A DNA stretch of 64,000 nt from Alphaproteobacteria bacterium (GCA_016124675.1 WGNG01000009.1:124001-188000), one strand, 5' to 3'. Counted from the stretch's first letter, positions 52,441 to 61,811 are shown. The notes: a model not told the origin generated them from the sequence alone. A program made the numbers and translations.

Positions 52441-54455
52441 AGCGCACCAGCCTGTCCCTGTGCGGGGCCAGCTTGCGCACGCTGATGCAGATGGCCGACC
52501 GGCTGGGCCTCGCCACACGCGCCCTGAAAGTCGAGCTGGAGGCGCTATCCAAAGTGCGCACGCCGGCGATCATTCACTGGGACCTCAATCACTTCGTGGT
52601 GCTGGCGAGGGCGGGCGCGAAATCGATCACCATTCATGACCCCGCCGCCGGCAAGCGCACGCTGAGCCTGGAGGAGGCCTCTCGCCATTTCACCGGCGTG
52701 GTGCTGGAGCTGAGCCCGGCCGACGAGTTCGAACCGGTCCAGGCGCGCCAGCGCGTGCGCCTGACCAGCCTGTGGTCGCGCATGGAGGGGTTCTGGACCT
52801 CGTTCGGCCAGATCATCGCCCTGTCGCTGGCTTTGCAGGTCGCTGTCTTCGCCGCGCCCTTCTTCAACCAGCTGGTGATTGACGAGGCGATCGGGCGCGG
52901 CGATTTGGACCTGCTGTTCGTGCTGGCCATCGGGTTTGGTGCGCTGGGCCTGATCCAGGTTGGGATCACGGCGCTGCGCGCCTATGCGTTGCAGGTGCTG
53001 GGCCAGCTCATGAGCTTCCAGATGATCGGCAATCTGGTGCGCCATATGCTGCGCCTGACCGTGGGTTTTTTCGAAAAGCGCCATGTGGGCGATATTCTCT
53101 CGCGCATCCAGTCCACCCGCCCGATCCAGGACGCGCTGACACGCGGCGCGGCGACCGTCGCGATTGACGGGCTGATGGCGGTGATCGCGCTGGTGATCCT
53201 GTTTTTCTATTCCAGCCTGCTCACCCTGGTGGTGCTGGCCTCGCTCGCGCTCAGCCTGATCGTCACCTTCGCCTTCTATCCAATCGTGCGGCGGCGATCC
53301 GAAGAGGCGATCATCGCCCAGGCGCGCGAAAACACCCACATGATCGAGAGCGTGCGCGCCTCACGCACGCTGCGGCTGATGGGCCGGGAAGCGGAGCGCG
53401 AGGCGGCCTGGCGCAATCTGTTCGCCGACGCGGTCAACGCGAACTTCTCCGTCGCCCGCTATGAGATCATCCGTAACGCTCTGCAGGGCGCGATCATGAC
53501 CGTGCAGACCATCCTGGTGATCTATCTGGCCGCGCGCATGATCCTGGAGGGTGCCGGGTTTTCGGTGGGCATGCTGTTCGCCTATCTCAGCTTCCGCCAG
53601 ACCTTTACCGACCGGGTGCTGGCGCTGATCAATGAAGCGTTCAATTTCCGCCTCCTGACCCTGCACCTCGACCGGATCGGGGACATCGTCCATGCCGACC
53701 GCGAGCCGGCCCCGGATGGCGCCACTTTCGGGGGCGACTGGGCGCCCAAAGGCGGGCTGGAGCTGAGTGATGTCCGGTTCCGCTATGGCGAGGGGGACCG
53801 CTGGGTGCTTGATGGCGCCAGCCTGCGGGTGGCGCCGGGCGAGTTCCTGGCCATCACCGGGGCGTCAGGCGGGGGCAAGTCCACCCTGCTCAAGCTCATG
53901 CTCGGCCTGTATCCGCCCGGTAGCGGCGAGGTGCGTCTCGACGGCCGCCCCGCCGGCGAGATCGGCTGGCGCGTCTGGCGCCGGCATGTAGGCGTGGTGT
54001 CGCAGGACGATCAGCTCCTGTCCGGCACTTTGGCCGACAATATCGCCTTTTTTGATCCGGATCTCGACATGGTGCGCGTGCAGGCGGCGGCCATGTCGGC
54101 GCGCATCCACGACGATATCCTGGCCATGCCCATGCAGTATCTGTCGCTGATCGGGGATATGGGATCGGCGCTGTCGGGCGGGCAGCGTCAGCGCCTCTTG
54201 CTGGCACGGGCGCTCTACCGCGATCCCAAGGTGCTGATTCTCGACGAAGGCACCGCCAATCTCGACCCGGCCACCGAGGCGCAGATCGCCGACACGATCG
54301 CCGCCATGAGCATTACCCGGATTGTCGTCGCGCACCGGCCTGCGCTCGTGGAGCGGGCGGAGCGCGTGGTGCGGGTGGAAGTCGGGCGGGTGCTGGCAGG
54401 AGCCGCAAAAATTTCTCACCACTTTGTCGAAGCGCGCCCGGCTCAGCCGTCATAG
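52296..54455 (+). CDS. Peptidase-containing ABC transporter (C39 domain)
   Basis: A 719-residue exporter that cuts double-glycine leaders and secretes the peptide. The N-terminal C39 peptidase has Cys26 in AAECGLACM, His99 in WDLNHFVVL and Asp115 in HDPAAG, all in canonical context. A six-helix membrane domain follows (about 165-440), then an ATPase with Walker [16 protein letters not shown], signature [16 protein letters not shown], Walker [13 protein letters not shown] and a switch His in VAHRP. The start at 52296 follows GGGGGAAGGG. With the HlyD-type adaptor at 48899 it forms the trans-envelope exporter; an outer-membrane duct is not encoded here. Confidence 0.95.
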   Translation: MTRQDALELFRGRRLPVVIGAEAAECGLACMTMIARWHGHDVDLNGLRQRTSLSLCGASLRTLMQMADRLGLATRALKVELEALSKVRTPAIIHWDLNHFVVLARAGAKSITIHDPAAGKRTLSLEEASRHFTGVVLELSPADEFEPVQARQRVRLTSLWSRMEGFWTSFGQIIALSLALQVAVFAAPFFNQLVIDEAIGRGDLDLLFVLAIGFGALGLIQVGITALRAYALQVLGQLMSFQMIGNLVRHMLRLTVGFFEKRHVGDILSRIQSTRPIQDALTRGAATVAIDGLMAVIALVILFFYSSLLTLVVLASLALSLIVTFAFYPIVRRRSEEAIIAQARENTHMIESVRASRTLRLMGREAEREAAWRNLFADAVNANFSVARYEIIRNALQGAIMTVQTILVIYLAARMILEGAGFSVGMLFAYLSFRQTFTDRVLALINEAFNFRLLTLHLDRIGDIVHADREPAPDGATFGGDWAPKGGLELSDVRFRYGEGDRWVLDGASLRVAPGEFLAITGASGGGKSTLLKLMLGLYPPGSGEVRLDGRPAGEIGWRVWRRHVGVVSQDDQLLSGTLADNIAFFDPDLDMVRVQAAAMSARIHDDILAMPMQYLSLIGDMGSALSGGQRQRLLLARALYRDPKVLILDEGTANLDPATEAQIADTIAAMSITRIVVAHRPALVERAERVVRVEVGRVLAGAAKISHHFVEARPAQPS

Positions 54456-54504
54456 GATTGAGCCTGCGGGATTCGCCCGCGGCCTCCTGGAGCGGAGACC
54501 CAAC

Positions 54505-54858
54505 ATGAAATTCGCGATTATCTTCCATGAAACCCCCGAGGCGTTCGCCCGGCGCACCGGGCCGGATGCGGCCGCCTACTGGTCGGCCTGGAACGGTTAC
54601 TTCGGCGCGCTGGGACCGCGCACCACGTCCGGCGCCTGCCTTCAGGGGCCCGAAACCGGCGCGGTCGTGCGCGTGACCGCCGAGGGCCGCGAGGTCCAGG
54701 ATGGGCCCTACGCAGATTCAAAAGAGCGGCTGGGCGGGTTCGCCATCATCGAGGCCAACAGCCTTGAAGACGCGATGGAATGGGCCGGGCGTTGCCCTGC
54801 GGCATCGGCGGGCGCGGTCGAGGTGCGGCCTGTCCTGCCGATGCAGGCGGAGGGCTGA
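54505..54858 (+). CDS. YCII-related (DGPF) protein 1
   Basis: A 117-residue cytosolic protein of the YCII/DGPF ferredoxin-like fold: MKFAIIFHETPEAFARR at the start, DGPYADSKERLGGFAIIEA, and EVRPVLPM at the end. It lies 4 bp before a second YCII gene and then a SigJ-type sigma factor, a common three-gene arrangement. GGAG precedes the ATG at 54505. The biochemical function of these proteins is poorly known. Confidence 0.9.
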   Translation: MKFAIIFHETPEAFARRTGPDAAAYWSAWNGYFGALGPRTTSGACLQGPETGAVVRVTAEGREVQDGPYADSKERLGGFAIIEANSLEDAMEWAGRCPAASAGAVEVRPVLPMQAEG

Positions 54859-54861
54859 GCG

Positions 54862-55203
54862 ATGAAGTTCATGCTCATCCTGCATGACGATGAAGCCGCC
54901 TGGCTGTCTCTGAGCGAGGCCGAACAGGGCGCGGTCGTCGGTGAACACATGGCCTATGTGGATGCGCTGGTGAAAGCCGGCGCCCTGGTTTCCGGCGAGC
55001 CCCTGGCCGAGGCGGCAAGCGCCAAGATCCTGCGCGGCGGCGCCGTTCAGGACGGGCCCTATGCTGACACCAAGGAACAGATCGGCGGCTTCTACGTCAT
55101 TGAAGCCGACGGCATGGACGCCGCGCTGGAATGGGCGCGGCGCTGTCCCAATTCGCCGCAGGGCGCCATCGAGGTGCGTCCGGTTCCGGACTATGGGGGC
55201 TGA
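54862..55203 (+). CDS. YCII-related (DGPF) protein 2
   Basis: A 113-residue paralog of the preceding gene: MKFMLILHDDEAAWLSLSEAEQ, VQDGPYADTKEQIGGFYVIEADGMDAA and IEVRPVPDYGG. It keeps the DGPYADTKE motif that names the DGPF family. It overlaps the start of the sigma factor gene by 11 bp, so co-translation is likely and a regulatory link is plausible. Confidence 0.92.
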   Translation: MKFMLILHDDEAAWLSLSEAEQGAVVGEHMAYVDALVKAGALVSGEPLAEAASAKILRGGAVQDGPYADTKEQIGGFYVIEADGMDAALEWARRCPNSPQGAIEVRPVPDYGG

Positions 55204-56425
55204 CGCCGCGTCAGGCGCGCGGGCGGCGGTCGAGGCCGCCGCCAGCAACGCCTATGGCAAGCTGGTTGCGATCCTGACACGCCTCGGCGGCGATCTTGCC
55301 GCCGCCGAGGATGCGCTGGCGGATGCGTTTGCCAAGGCACTGGAGGTGTGGCCGCGCAGCGGGACCCCGGACCGGCCTGAGGCCTGGCTGCTGACCACGG
55401 CGCGCCGGCGCCTCACCGATCTCGCGCGCAAGGCCGCCGTGCGGGCACGGGCCGAGCCGGAGCTGGCCGTGCTCATAGCGCGAACCGAGCAAACAGCCGA
55501 GAGCGGCGCGCTGCCCGACGAGCGCCTGGCGCTCATGCTCGCCTGCGCTGATCCCCTGGTCGACCCGGCGCTGCACACGCCGCTCATGCTGCAGGCGGTG
55601 ATGGGGCTCGACGCAGCACGCATCGGCTCGGCCTTTCTCACATCCCCTGCCGCCATGGGACAGCGGCTGGCGCGGGGCAAGGCGACACTGCGCGCGGCAG
55701 GCCTGCGCTATGAGGCGCCCGCGCCTGCAGACCTGCCCGCCCGGCTGGGCCCGGTGTTGCAGGCGATCTATGCGGCCTACAGCGCCGGGTTTGATCTGAT
55801 CGGCGAGGACGCGGCCAAGGCCCGCGACCTGTCCGGCGAGGCTTTGTTCCTGGCCCGCCTCGTGGCGCAGCTGGCGCCGGAGGCGGCTGAGGCCCGCGCG
55901 CTCCACGCCCTGATCGCCCATTGCGAGGCCCGCGCCCCGGCGCGGCGCAGTCCGGCCGGCGAGTTCATCCCGCTGACGCAGCAGGACCCGGCATTGTGGG
56001 ACGCCGCCCTGGTCGACGAGGCGGAATCGGCGCTGCGCTGCGCGCTGGCCCTCGCTCCGCCCGGCCGGTTCGCCCTGGAGGCGGCGATCCAGTCCGTGCA
56101 CGCGGAGCGGCGGCGTTTGGGCGCGACAAACTGGCGCGCTGCGGCGGCGCTGTACGACGCGCTGATCCTCACCGGCGCAGGGCTGGGCGCCCACATCGCG
56201 CGCGCATGCGCCCATGGTGAGGCGTTCGGGCCGCAGGCCGCGCTGGACCTGCTGCAGGCTCTTCAGGCAGGGACGGATCATCAACCCTATTTCGCTGCGT
56301 GCGCCCACTGGCTGGCGGCGGCGGGCCGCGCCCCGGAGGCGCGGGCGGCGTATGCGCGTGCCGCGGCCTTGAGCGCGGACCCGGCGCTGCGGGCGTTTCT
56401 CCAGGGCCGGGCGGCGCAGCTTTAA
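55193..56425 (+). CDS. ECF sigma factor with extended C-terminal domain (SigJ/DUF6596 type)
   Basis: A 410-residue regulator. The first 165 residues are a sigma-70 ECF region: AYGKLVAILTRLGGDLAAAEDALADAFAKAL as region 2, PEAWLLTTARRRLTDLARK, and an ALxTPLMLQAVMGLDAARIGSAF-like region 4. The long C-terminal helical domain (YAAYSAGFDLIGEDAAK, LARLVAQLAPEAAEARAL, ATNWRAAAALYDALIL) is typical of the YCII-linked sigma factor family. The ATG at 55193 overlaps the YCII stop. Target promoters are unknown. Confidence 0.9.
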   Translation: MGADAASGARAAVEAAASNAYGKLVAILTRLGGDLAAAEDALADAFAKALEVWPRSGTPDRPEAWLLTTARRRLTDLARKAAVRARAEPELAVLIARTEQTAESGALPDERLALMLACADPLVDPALHTPLMLQAVMGLDAARIGSAFLTSPAAMGQRLARGKATLRAAGLRYEAPAPADLPARLGPVLQAIYAAYSAGFDLIGEDAAKARDLSGEALFLARLVAQLAPEAAEARALHALIAHCEARAPARRSPAGEFIPLTQQDPALWDAALVDEAESALRCALALAPPGRFALEAAIQSVHAERRRLGATNWRAAAALYDALILTGAGLGAHIARACAHGEAFGPQAALDLLQALQAGTDHQPYFAACAHWLAAAGRAPEARAAYARAAALSADPALRAFLQGRAAQL

Positions 56426-56475
56426 CGCCGCATCCCTCTCGCCAAGCCTGCGCGCGCGCCCTAAACACCATCCCC

Positions 56476-58017
56476 GTGTTTGCAACCGTTTCCCATCTCG
56501 CCCGGCTGGCCCGGGTCGCCTGGACGCTGGCGCGTCATGACGCGATCTTTCCGGCGGAGTATCAGGCCGTGTTTCCCGCGCCCGCGCGCTGGATGGGCCG
56601 GCTTGCACGCCTGATCGCCATCCGCGACCGCGCCGCCAATCCAGGCGTGCGGCTGGCCCATGCGCTGGAGGCTCTGGGCCCCGCCTATGTGAAATTCGGC
56701 CAGGTGCTGGCCACGCGCGCTGACGTGATCGGGGCGCAGTTTGCACAAGGCCTGGCGCGCCTCCAGGACCGCATGGCGCCCTTTCCAGACGCGCAGGCTC
56801 GCGCCATCATCGAAGCCGAGCTCGGCGCGCCCGTCGATCAGCTGTTCGCCGAGCTGGGACCGTCCATCGCCGCGGCCTCCATCGCCCAGGTGCACAAGGC
56901 GGTGACGCCCGACGGGCGCACGGTGGCGGTGAAGATATTGCGCCCCGGGATCGATCAGCGCATCGCCCGCGATATCGCCGCCCTGCGCCTCGGGGCGAGG
57001 CTGGCTGAAGGCCTGTTCCCGCAATCGCGGCGCATGGAGCCGCGCGCCTTTGTGGAAACTGTGGCGCGCTCGCTGGTGCTGGAGCTGGATTTGCGGCTGG
57101 AGGCGGCGTCGGCCAGCGAACTGGCCGAGGCGTCGCTGGCGGCGGAGAATCTCTCGGTTCCCGAGGTGGACTGGGCACGGACCGCAAAACGGGTCCTGAC
57201 CCTGCAATGGGTGGATGCCATCCCGCTTACCGATTGCGCCGCCATCGAGGCGGCCGGGATTGACCGGGACAAGCTGGCGCGTGACCTGACCGACGCCTTC
57301 CTGTCCACGGCGCTGGAGCGCGGCGTGTTCCACGCCGACATGCATGCGGGCAATCTGTTCGTGGGCCGCGATGGCCGGCTGTGGGCGGTGGATTTCGGGA
57401 TCATGGGCCGGCTGGGCCGGGAGGAGCGGCGCTATCTCGCACTTATCCTGAATGGCTTTCTCACCCGCGATTATGACGGCGCGGCGGAAGCCCATTTCCA
57501 GGCCGGCTATGTGCCTGGGCGCCATTCGCGCGCCGATTTCGCCAGCGCGCTTCGCGCCGTGGCCGAGCCGATTTTCGGCAAGAACGCCAACGAGGTGGCC
57601 ATGAGCCGGGTGCTGCTGCAGCTGTTCGAGATCACCGATCTGTTCGACATGCACCTCCAGCCCCAGCTGGTGCTGTTGCAAAAGACCATGGTGCAGGCCG
57701 AAGGCGTGTGCCGCATGCTCAGCCCGCAGCACAATATGTGGGAGGCTTCCGCCCCGGCGGTGACGCGCTTCATGCGCCGCGAGCTCGGCCCTGAAGGCCT
57801 GGCCCGCGATTTCGTCCGCGACCTGGAAGCCCTGCGCGCCTCGGCGATGGCTTTGCCCGCCACGCTGGAGCGGCTGACCCTGGCCGCCGAGCGCCTGACA
57901 TCCGCCCCGCCCCAGCCAACCAAACAGGGCGACTGGCTGCTGGTGGTGGCGGTGGCAGGGATCACGTTGCTGGGGGCGGTGATCGGCGCCTGGGCGTATG
58001 CGAGCCTTGTGTCGTAA
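56476..58017 (+). CDS. ubiB: UbiB ubiquinone biosynthesis kinase-like protein
   Basis: An ADCK/ABC1-type atypical kinase/ATPase needed for ubiquinone assembly at the membrane. The 513-residue protein has GPAYVKFGQVLATRADVIG with the KxGQ motif, the Ala-rich loop AAASIAQVHKA, VAVKILRPGI with the lysine, ERGVFHADMHAGNLFV as catalytic loop, VDFGIMG, and a C-terminal membrane helix (WLLVVAVAGITLLGAVIGAWAY). The start is GTG 56476, giving the usual MFATVSHLARLAR-type N-terminus. In relatives it follows ubiE; here accessory genes are inserted between. Confidence 0.95.
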   Translation: MFATVSHLARLARVAWTLARHDAIFPAEYQAVFPAPARWMGRLARLIAIRDRAANPGVRLAHALEALGPAYVKFGQVLATRADVIGAQFAQGLARLQDRMAPFPDAQARAIIEAELGAPVDQLFAELGPSIAAASIAQVHKAVTPDGRTVAVKILRPGIDQRIARDIAALRLGARLAEGLFPQSRRMEPRAFVETVARSLVLELDLRLEAASASELAEASLAAENLSVPEVDWARTAKRVLTLQWVDAIPLTDCAAIEAAGIDRDKLARDLTDAFLSTALERGVFHADMHAGNLFVGRDGRLWAVDFGIMGRLGREERRYLALILNGFLTRDYDGAAEAHFQAGYVPGRHSRADFASALRAVAEPIFGKNANEVAMSRVLLQLFEITDLFDMHLQPQLVLLQKTMVQAEGVCRMLSPQHNMWEASAPAVTRFMRRELGPEGLARDFVRDLEALRASAMALPATLERLTLAAERLTSAPPQPTKQGDWLLVVAVAGITLLGAVIGAWAYASLVS

Positions 58018-58055
58018 GCACGGCTGTGCTTATATCTTCGTCATGGAGAGATGAC

Positions 58056-58346
58056 ATGGGCGAAACCGGCAATCCTGCATTCGAACACGAGCCCCGGGCT
58101 GGCGGCGCCGAGCCGTCGGTGACCGAGACCCGCAAGCTGCGCAAGACCGGCAACAGCTATGGCGTGACCCTGTCGCGCCGGGCGCTGGACGCCGCCGGTT
58201 TCTCACCGGACGAACCCGTCTCAATCAGCGTGACCGAGGGCTGCGTGACCATTCGCGCCGCCGGTGGCGATTATGACGCGACGGTCGAGGCCGGGCGCGA
58301 GGCGCTGGCGCAGTACCGCTTCGCGCTGGAACGCCTGGGCCGATGA
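58056..58346 (+). CDS. Antitoxin, AbrB/MazE-like
   Basis: A 96-residue protein. After a 25-residue polar lead, the swapped-hairpin AbrB domain is seen in RKLRKTGNSYGVTLSRRALDAAGF...VSISVTEGCVTIRAA, the MazE/AbrB pattern. The C-terminal helix would wrap the toxin. GGAGAG precedes the ATG at 58056. The stop overlaps the Doc-like toxin start by 4 nt. Probably binds its own promoter between ubiB and itself. Confidence 0.87.
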   Translation: MGETGNPAFEHEPRAGGAEPSVTETRKLRKTGNSYGVTLSRRALDAAGFSPDEPVSISVTEGCVTIRAAGGDYDATVEAGREALAQYRFALERLGR

Positions 58347-58762
58347 GCACGCCGGTGCTGCCGGACTATGCGGGGTTTCTGGCCGTGCTGTCGGATATCC
58401 TGGTGGAGACGGCCGGCACGCCGCTGCAGCTACGTGATGAAGGCCTTTTGCGCTCGGCTTTCGCCCGGCCACGGCATCTGGCGGCTTATGGACCAGAGCC
58501 GCATCCGTGCGAGGCGGCGGCGGCGCTGGCTGTCGGGATCTCCCGCAACCATCCGCTGGTGGACGGCAACAAGCGGGCGGCGGCGGCGGCCTTCCTGATC
58601 ACGCAGTTGCTCAACGGGCTGCGGCTCGACGTCACCCAGACCGATCTGGCCGAAACATTCGAGTCTTTGGCCGATGGCGCGCTGGATGAAGCAAAGCTGG
58701 CGCAATGGGCGCGGGACAACACGGTGAGCGATGGCCGGTTCTCCAAACCATCCGGGGCGTGA
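58343..58762 (+). CDS. Doc/Fic-family toxin
   Basis: A 139-residue protein with the Fic core NHPLVDGNKRAAAAAFL, matching HxFx(D/N)xNKR of Doc-type toxins with Leu in place of Phe. Flanking parts (EGLLRSAFARPRHLAAYG near the start) match death-on-curing proteins. Doc phosphorylates EF-Tu; other Fic proteins AMPylate targets. Coupled to the antitoxin upstream, so a type II toxin-antitoxin pair. The motif looks active. Confidence 0.9.
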   Translation: MSTPVLPDYAGFLAVLSDILVETAGTPLQLRDEGLLRSAFARPRHLAAYGPEPHPCEAAAALAVGISRNHPLVDGNKRAAAAAFLITQLLNGLRLDVTQTDLAETFESLADGALDEAKLAQWARDNTVSDGRFSKPSGA

Positions 58763-58806
58763 CGCCAGAACCGGTCCGTATTATGGACTTGCACTAGGAG
58801 GCCAGC

Positions 58807-59349
58807 ATGAAGAGCCCGCGCATATTGTTGATCATTGGCGGCGGCATCGCGGCCTATAAATCGGTGGAGCTGATCCGGGCGCTGGGGCGCGCCGGGGTCG
58901 GGTCGCGCTGCATCCTGACCCGCGCGGGCCATCATTTCGTGACGCCGATGAGCGTGGCCGCCCTGTCGGGCGAGAAGGTCTATGATGATCTGTTCTCCCT
59001 GACCGACGAGGCGGAGATGGGCCATATCGAGCTGTCACGCTCGGCCGATCTCATTGTGGTCTGCCCGGCCACAGCCGATCTGATGGCCAAGGCCGCCCAT
59101 GGCCTGGCCGATGATCTGGCCACCACGGCCTTGCTGGCCACCGACAAGCCGGTGCTGATGGCGCCGGCGATGAATGTGCGCATGTGGCTGCACCCGGCGA
59201 CGCAGGCCAATCTCGCCACGCTGCGCTCGCGCGGCGTGACGGTTCTGGACCCGGACGAGGGCGAAATGGCGTGCGGCGAGTTCGGTCCCGGGCGCCTGCC
59301 CGAGCCCGAGCGCATCGCGCAGGCCGTGCTTGAGGCGCTGAAGGCCTGA
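58807..59349 (+). CDS. coaC: Phosphopantothenoylcysteine decarboxylase (stand-alone CoaC)
   Basis: Decarboxylates phosphopantothenoylcysteine in CoA synthesis. The 180-residue flavoprotein has IGGGIAAYKSVELIR, HIELSRSADLIVVCPATAD with the catalytic His, APAMNVRMW with Asn, and the substrate-clamp Cys in GEMACGEFGPGRL. In most bacteria this domain is fused to CoaB. Here a TGA ends it and an ATG immediately starts CoaB (TGATG), so the two are separate but coupled chains. Confidence 0.94.
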   Translation: MKSPRILLIIGGGIAAYKSVELIRALGRAGVGSRCILTRAGHHFVTPMSVAALSGEKVYDDLFSLTDEAEMGHIELSRSADLIVVCPATADLMAKAAHGLADDLATTALLATDKPVLMAPAMNVRMWLHPATQANLATLRSRGVTVLDPDEGEMACGEFGPGRLPEPERIAQAVLEALKA

Positions 59350-59984
59350 TGCGCGCCGTGCTCACCGCCGGGCCGACGCTGGAGCCGATTGATCCGGTGC
59401 GCTTTCTGTCCAACCGCTCTTCGGGCAAGCAGGGCTACGCGCTCGCCGAAGCGCTGGCGGCGCTGGGGTTTGACGTCACGCTGGTGTCCGGACCCACGGC
59501 GCTGAATGATCCGCCGGGCGTCGCTACCGTGCGCGTGGAGACGGCGCGCGAGATGCTGGCCGCGGTGGAGCGCGCCCTGCCGGCCGATGTGTTCATTGCG
59601 GTGGCCGCCGTGGCCGACTGGCGCCCCGCCGAGCCGTCGGCGATCAAGCTGAAACTCGACAAGTCGGGTCATGGCGCGCTGAAACTCACCGAGAATCCGG
59701 ACATTCTCCAGACCATCGCGGCCCTGGGCCCGGAGGCGCGTCCGCGCCTGGTGATCGGCTTCGCCGCCGAGACCCATGATGTGCTTGATCACGCCCGCGC
59801 CAAGCGCGTGCGCAAGGGCTGTGACTGGATCATCGCCAATGATGTCTCGGGCGCCGCCATGGGCGGCGCGGACAATGCCGTCACGCTCATGACGCCCGAA
59901 GGCGAGGAGAGCCTGGCGCAGGCGCCCAAGGCCGAGATCGCGCGCGCCATCGCGGAGAGAATCGCGGCGGCGCTCGGGGCCTGA
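59349..59984 (+). CDS. coaB: Phosphopantothenate-cysteine ligase (stand-alone CoaB)
   Basis: Joins phosphopantothenate and cysteine with CTP. The 211-residue protein has [43 protein letters not shown], and [22 protein letters not shown] with the conserved lysine. It starts within the stop of coaC (TGATG). Normal CoaB domains are about the same length, so no catalytic part is lost. The split is the oddity. Confidence 0.94.
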   Translation: MRAVLTAGPTLEPIDPVRFLSNRSSGKQGYALAEALAALGFDVTLVSGPTALNDPPGVATVRVETAREMLAAVERALPADVFIAVAAVADWRPAEPSAIKLKLDKSGHGALKLTENPDILQTIAALGPEARPRLVIGFAAETHDVLDHARAKRVRKGCDWIIANDVSGAAMGGADNAVTLMTPEGEESLAQAPKAEIARAIAERIAAALGA

Positions 59985-60117
59985 TGTGCGCGCGCCTCGC
60001 CGGTCTTGTCAGGCTGCGGCCAGCAGGCTCAACAGGGCGGCTGACGCGCCGAGCGGCGCAGGGTATGGGTCGGGTCTTCTCTGGTGCGAATCGTACATCG
60101 ACGGCAGGATATTACCC

Positions 60118-60564
60118 ATGCAGCTGCGCGTCCGGACGCTGGATCATTTCAAGGGGCTGGACCTGCCCGCCTATCAGACGCCGGGTTCGGCGGGGCTGGA
60201 CCTGCCGGCCGCCGTGGCCGGGGACGCGCCGGTGACCATACCGCCGGGCGAATGGCGCCTGATCCCCACAGGCATCTGCATCGCCCTGCCCGACGGTTAT
60301 GAGGCGCAGGTGCGCCCGCGTTCAGGGCTGGCGGCGAAGTTCGCAGTCACCTGCCTTAACACGCCCGGCACGGTGGACGCCGATTATCGCGGCGAGATCC
60401 GGGTCAATCTGATCAATCACGGCCCCGAGCCCTTTATCGTGCGCCGCGGCGAGCGCATTGCGCAGATGATCATCGCGCCGGTCACGCAAATCGTCTGGGC
60501 GCCGGTGGATGAGCTGGACGAAACGGCGCGCGGCGCAGGCGGCTTCGGCTCCACCGGGGTTTAG
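60118..60564 (+). CDS. dut: dUTP diphosphatase
   Basis: Hydrolyses dUTP to dUMP and PPi. The 148-residue trimeric-type enzyme has all five motifs: [53 protein letters not shown] and the C-terminal [10 protein letters not shown]. The ATG at 60118 follows AGGA. It lies 133 bp after coaB on the same strand, as in Caulobacter relatives. Confidence 0.97.
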   Translation: MQLRVRTLDHFKGLDLPAYQTPGSAGLDLPAAVAGDAPVTIPPGEWRLIPTGICIALPDGYEAQVRPRSGLAAKFAVTCLNTPGTVDADYRGEIRVNLINHGPEPFIVRRGERIAQMIIAPVTQIVWAPVDELDETARGAGGFGSTGV

Positions 60565-60660
60565 AGGGGCGTCTTAACGCTTCCCTAAGCGGCGCTGGTC
60601 TCAGGTGTCGCGCAAGGCCGCGCCGGCAGGGCCGGACGATTCGCGCTTCGGGAGCCCTTC

Positions 60661-61434
60661 ATGCATCAGGCCGGGATTGACGATCTGGAGGCCGGCCCTG
60701 GCGAGGCGGCCTTCCTGTTGCAGCTGCGCCCGCCGCCCTCGGCTGATCCTGAGGCGCTGGCCCGGCAACTGGACCTGTTCACGCAGCGCTTCCTGACGCA
60801 GAGCGGACCCGATGCGGGGCGCTTTGCCTGGCTGGGGCCGCTGACCTGGGCGCTTGCCGCCCCGGGCGGTGCGGGCGAGGCGGTTCACGAGACGGCGCGC
60901 CGCCTGGGCGGGATGGTGTTCGGGAGCGATTGCGACGCCGTTTGCCTCATGGAGCGCGGCCCGGAAGCGCCGTCCGGCGCAAGCGCGGACAAAGACGGCG
61001 GGGGCGGCGACTGGCAAGAGGGCTGGGACGCTTCGGACCCGGTTTTCGATCTGGAATCAGCCGCCATCGATCTCGATAGCCTCACCGAGCCGCCCGCGCG
61101 CGCCGGCGCGCCCGATATCGCCGGGGAGCTCGCGGCCTTCCGGATCGAGATGCGGGCCATCGCGCGCGCCATCCCGGACGCCGCCGACCGCGAGCGCGAG
61201 GCGCTGCGCGTATTCCGCGAGGATCTGATCGAGATGACCAGCGCCGCCGGCGAGCGGATCGACGCTGCGGCCGGGCGCATCGAGACCGCCGCCGCCCTGT
61301 TGCCCGACGCCGCGGCGCGGGTGGAGGCGAGCGCGGCCCTGATGGAGACCAGCGTGCGTGAGGCGCTGGTGGCGCTGACGCGGGCATGCGCCGCACTCGG
61401 CGCGAGCCGGGACGGGGCCAGCCGGGCCGTCTGA
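60661..61434 (+). CDS. Hypothetical protein with C-terminal helical region, 257 aa
   Basis: No family recognised. The first 100 residues are mixed (FLLQLRPPPSADPEALARQLDLF, RFAWLGPLTWALAAPGG, FGSDCDAVCLMERGP). A Gly/Asp-rich linker follows, then about 120 residues of charged Ala-rich helix (IEMRAIARAIPDAADREREALRVFREDLIEM and RIDAAAGRIETAAALLPDAAARVEASA) suggestive of a long coiled coil. GGAG precedes the ATG. There is no signal peptide. The coiled coil hints at a structural or scaffolding role; nothing more can be said. Confidence 0.62.
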   Translation: MHQAGIDDLEAGPGEAAFLLQLRPPPSADPEALARQLDLFTQRFLTQSGPDAGRFAWLGPLTWALAAPGGAGEAVHETARRLGGMVFGSDCDAVCLMERGPEAPSGASADKDGGGGDWQEGWDASDPVFDLESAAIDLDSLTEPPARAGAPDIAGELAAFRIEMRAIARAIPDAADREREALRVFREDLIEMTSAAGERIDAAAGRIETAAALLPDAAARVEASAALMETSVREALVALTRACAALGASRDGASRAV

Positions 61435-61505
61435 CCGCCCCGATTTGGCCTTGTTTGTTACAGCGCGTTAATGTTAGCCTTCCTCCGGATCAGCCTGGGG
61501 AGGCG

Positions 61506-61703
61506 ATGATGAAACTGGCGCTCGGTATTGGCGCGGTGGGCCTGCTCGCAGCCGCCGCATGGCACGTAGGGCCTGAGCGGGCGTTTGACACCGCCCTTGA
61601 CGCCCTCACCCCGCCTTCGCAGGTCGTGCAGGACGTAAGGTCAGCGATCGACGCGCTCCTGGACATGTTTGACGGTCCCGGCGATTTCGCCCCGGACGCC
61701 TGA
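61506..61703 (+). CDS. Small membrane-anchored hypothetical protein, 65 aa
   Basis: A 65-residue protein with an N-terminal hydrophobic helix (LALGIGAVGLLAAAAWHV) and a short acidic tail exposed probably to the periplasm (DVRSAIDALLDMFDGPGDFAPDA). GGGGAGG precedes an ATGATG pair. It is 71 bp after the hypothetical coiled-coil gene and could be co-transcribed. Function unknown. Confidence 0.6.
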   Translation: MMKLALGIGAVGLLAAAAWHVGPERAFDTALDALTPPSQVVQDVRSAIDALLDMFDGPGDFAPDA

Positions 61704-61811
61704 CGCGCCCTCTGACACGTCATCTCTCGCGCAGCGGGCCTGACGGCGCCGGGCGGCGCCTTGCATTCGCAGGGCCCGCCCTGTACACCCCGCCCCCTTA
61801 CGCGAAGAGGG

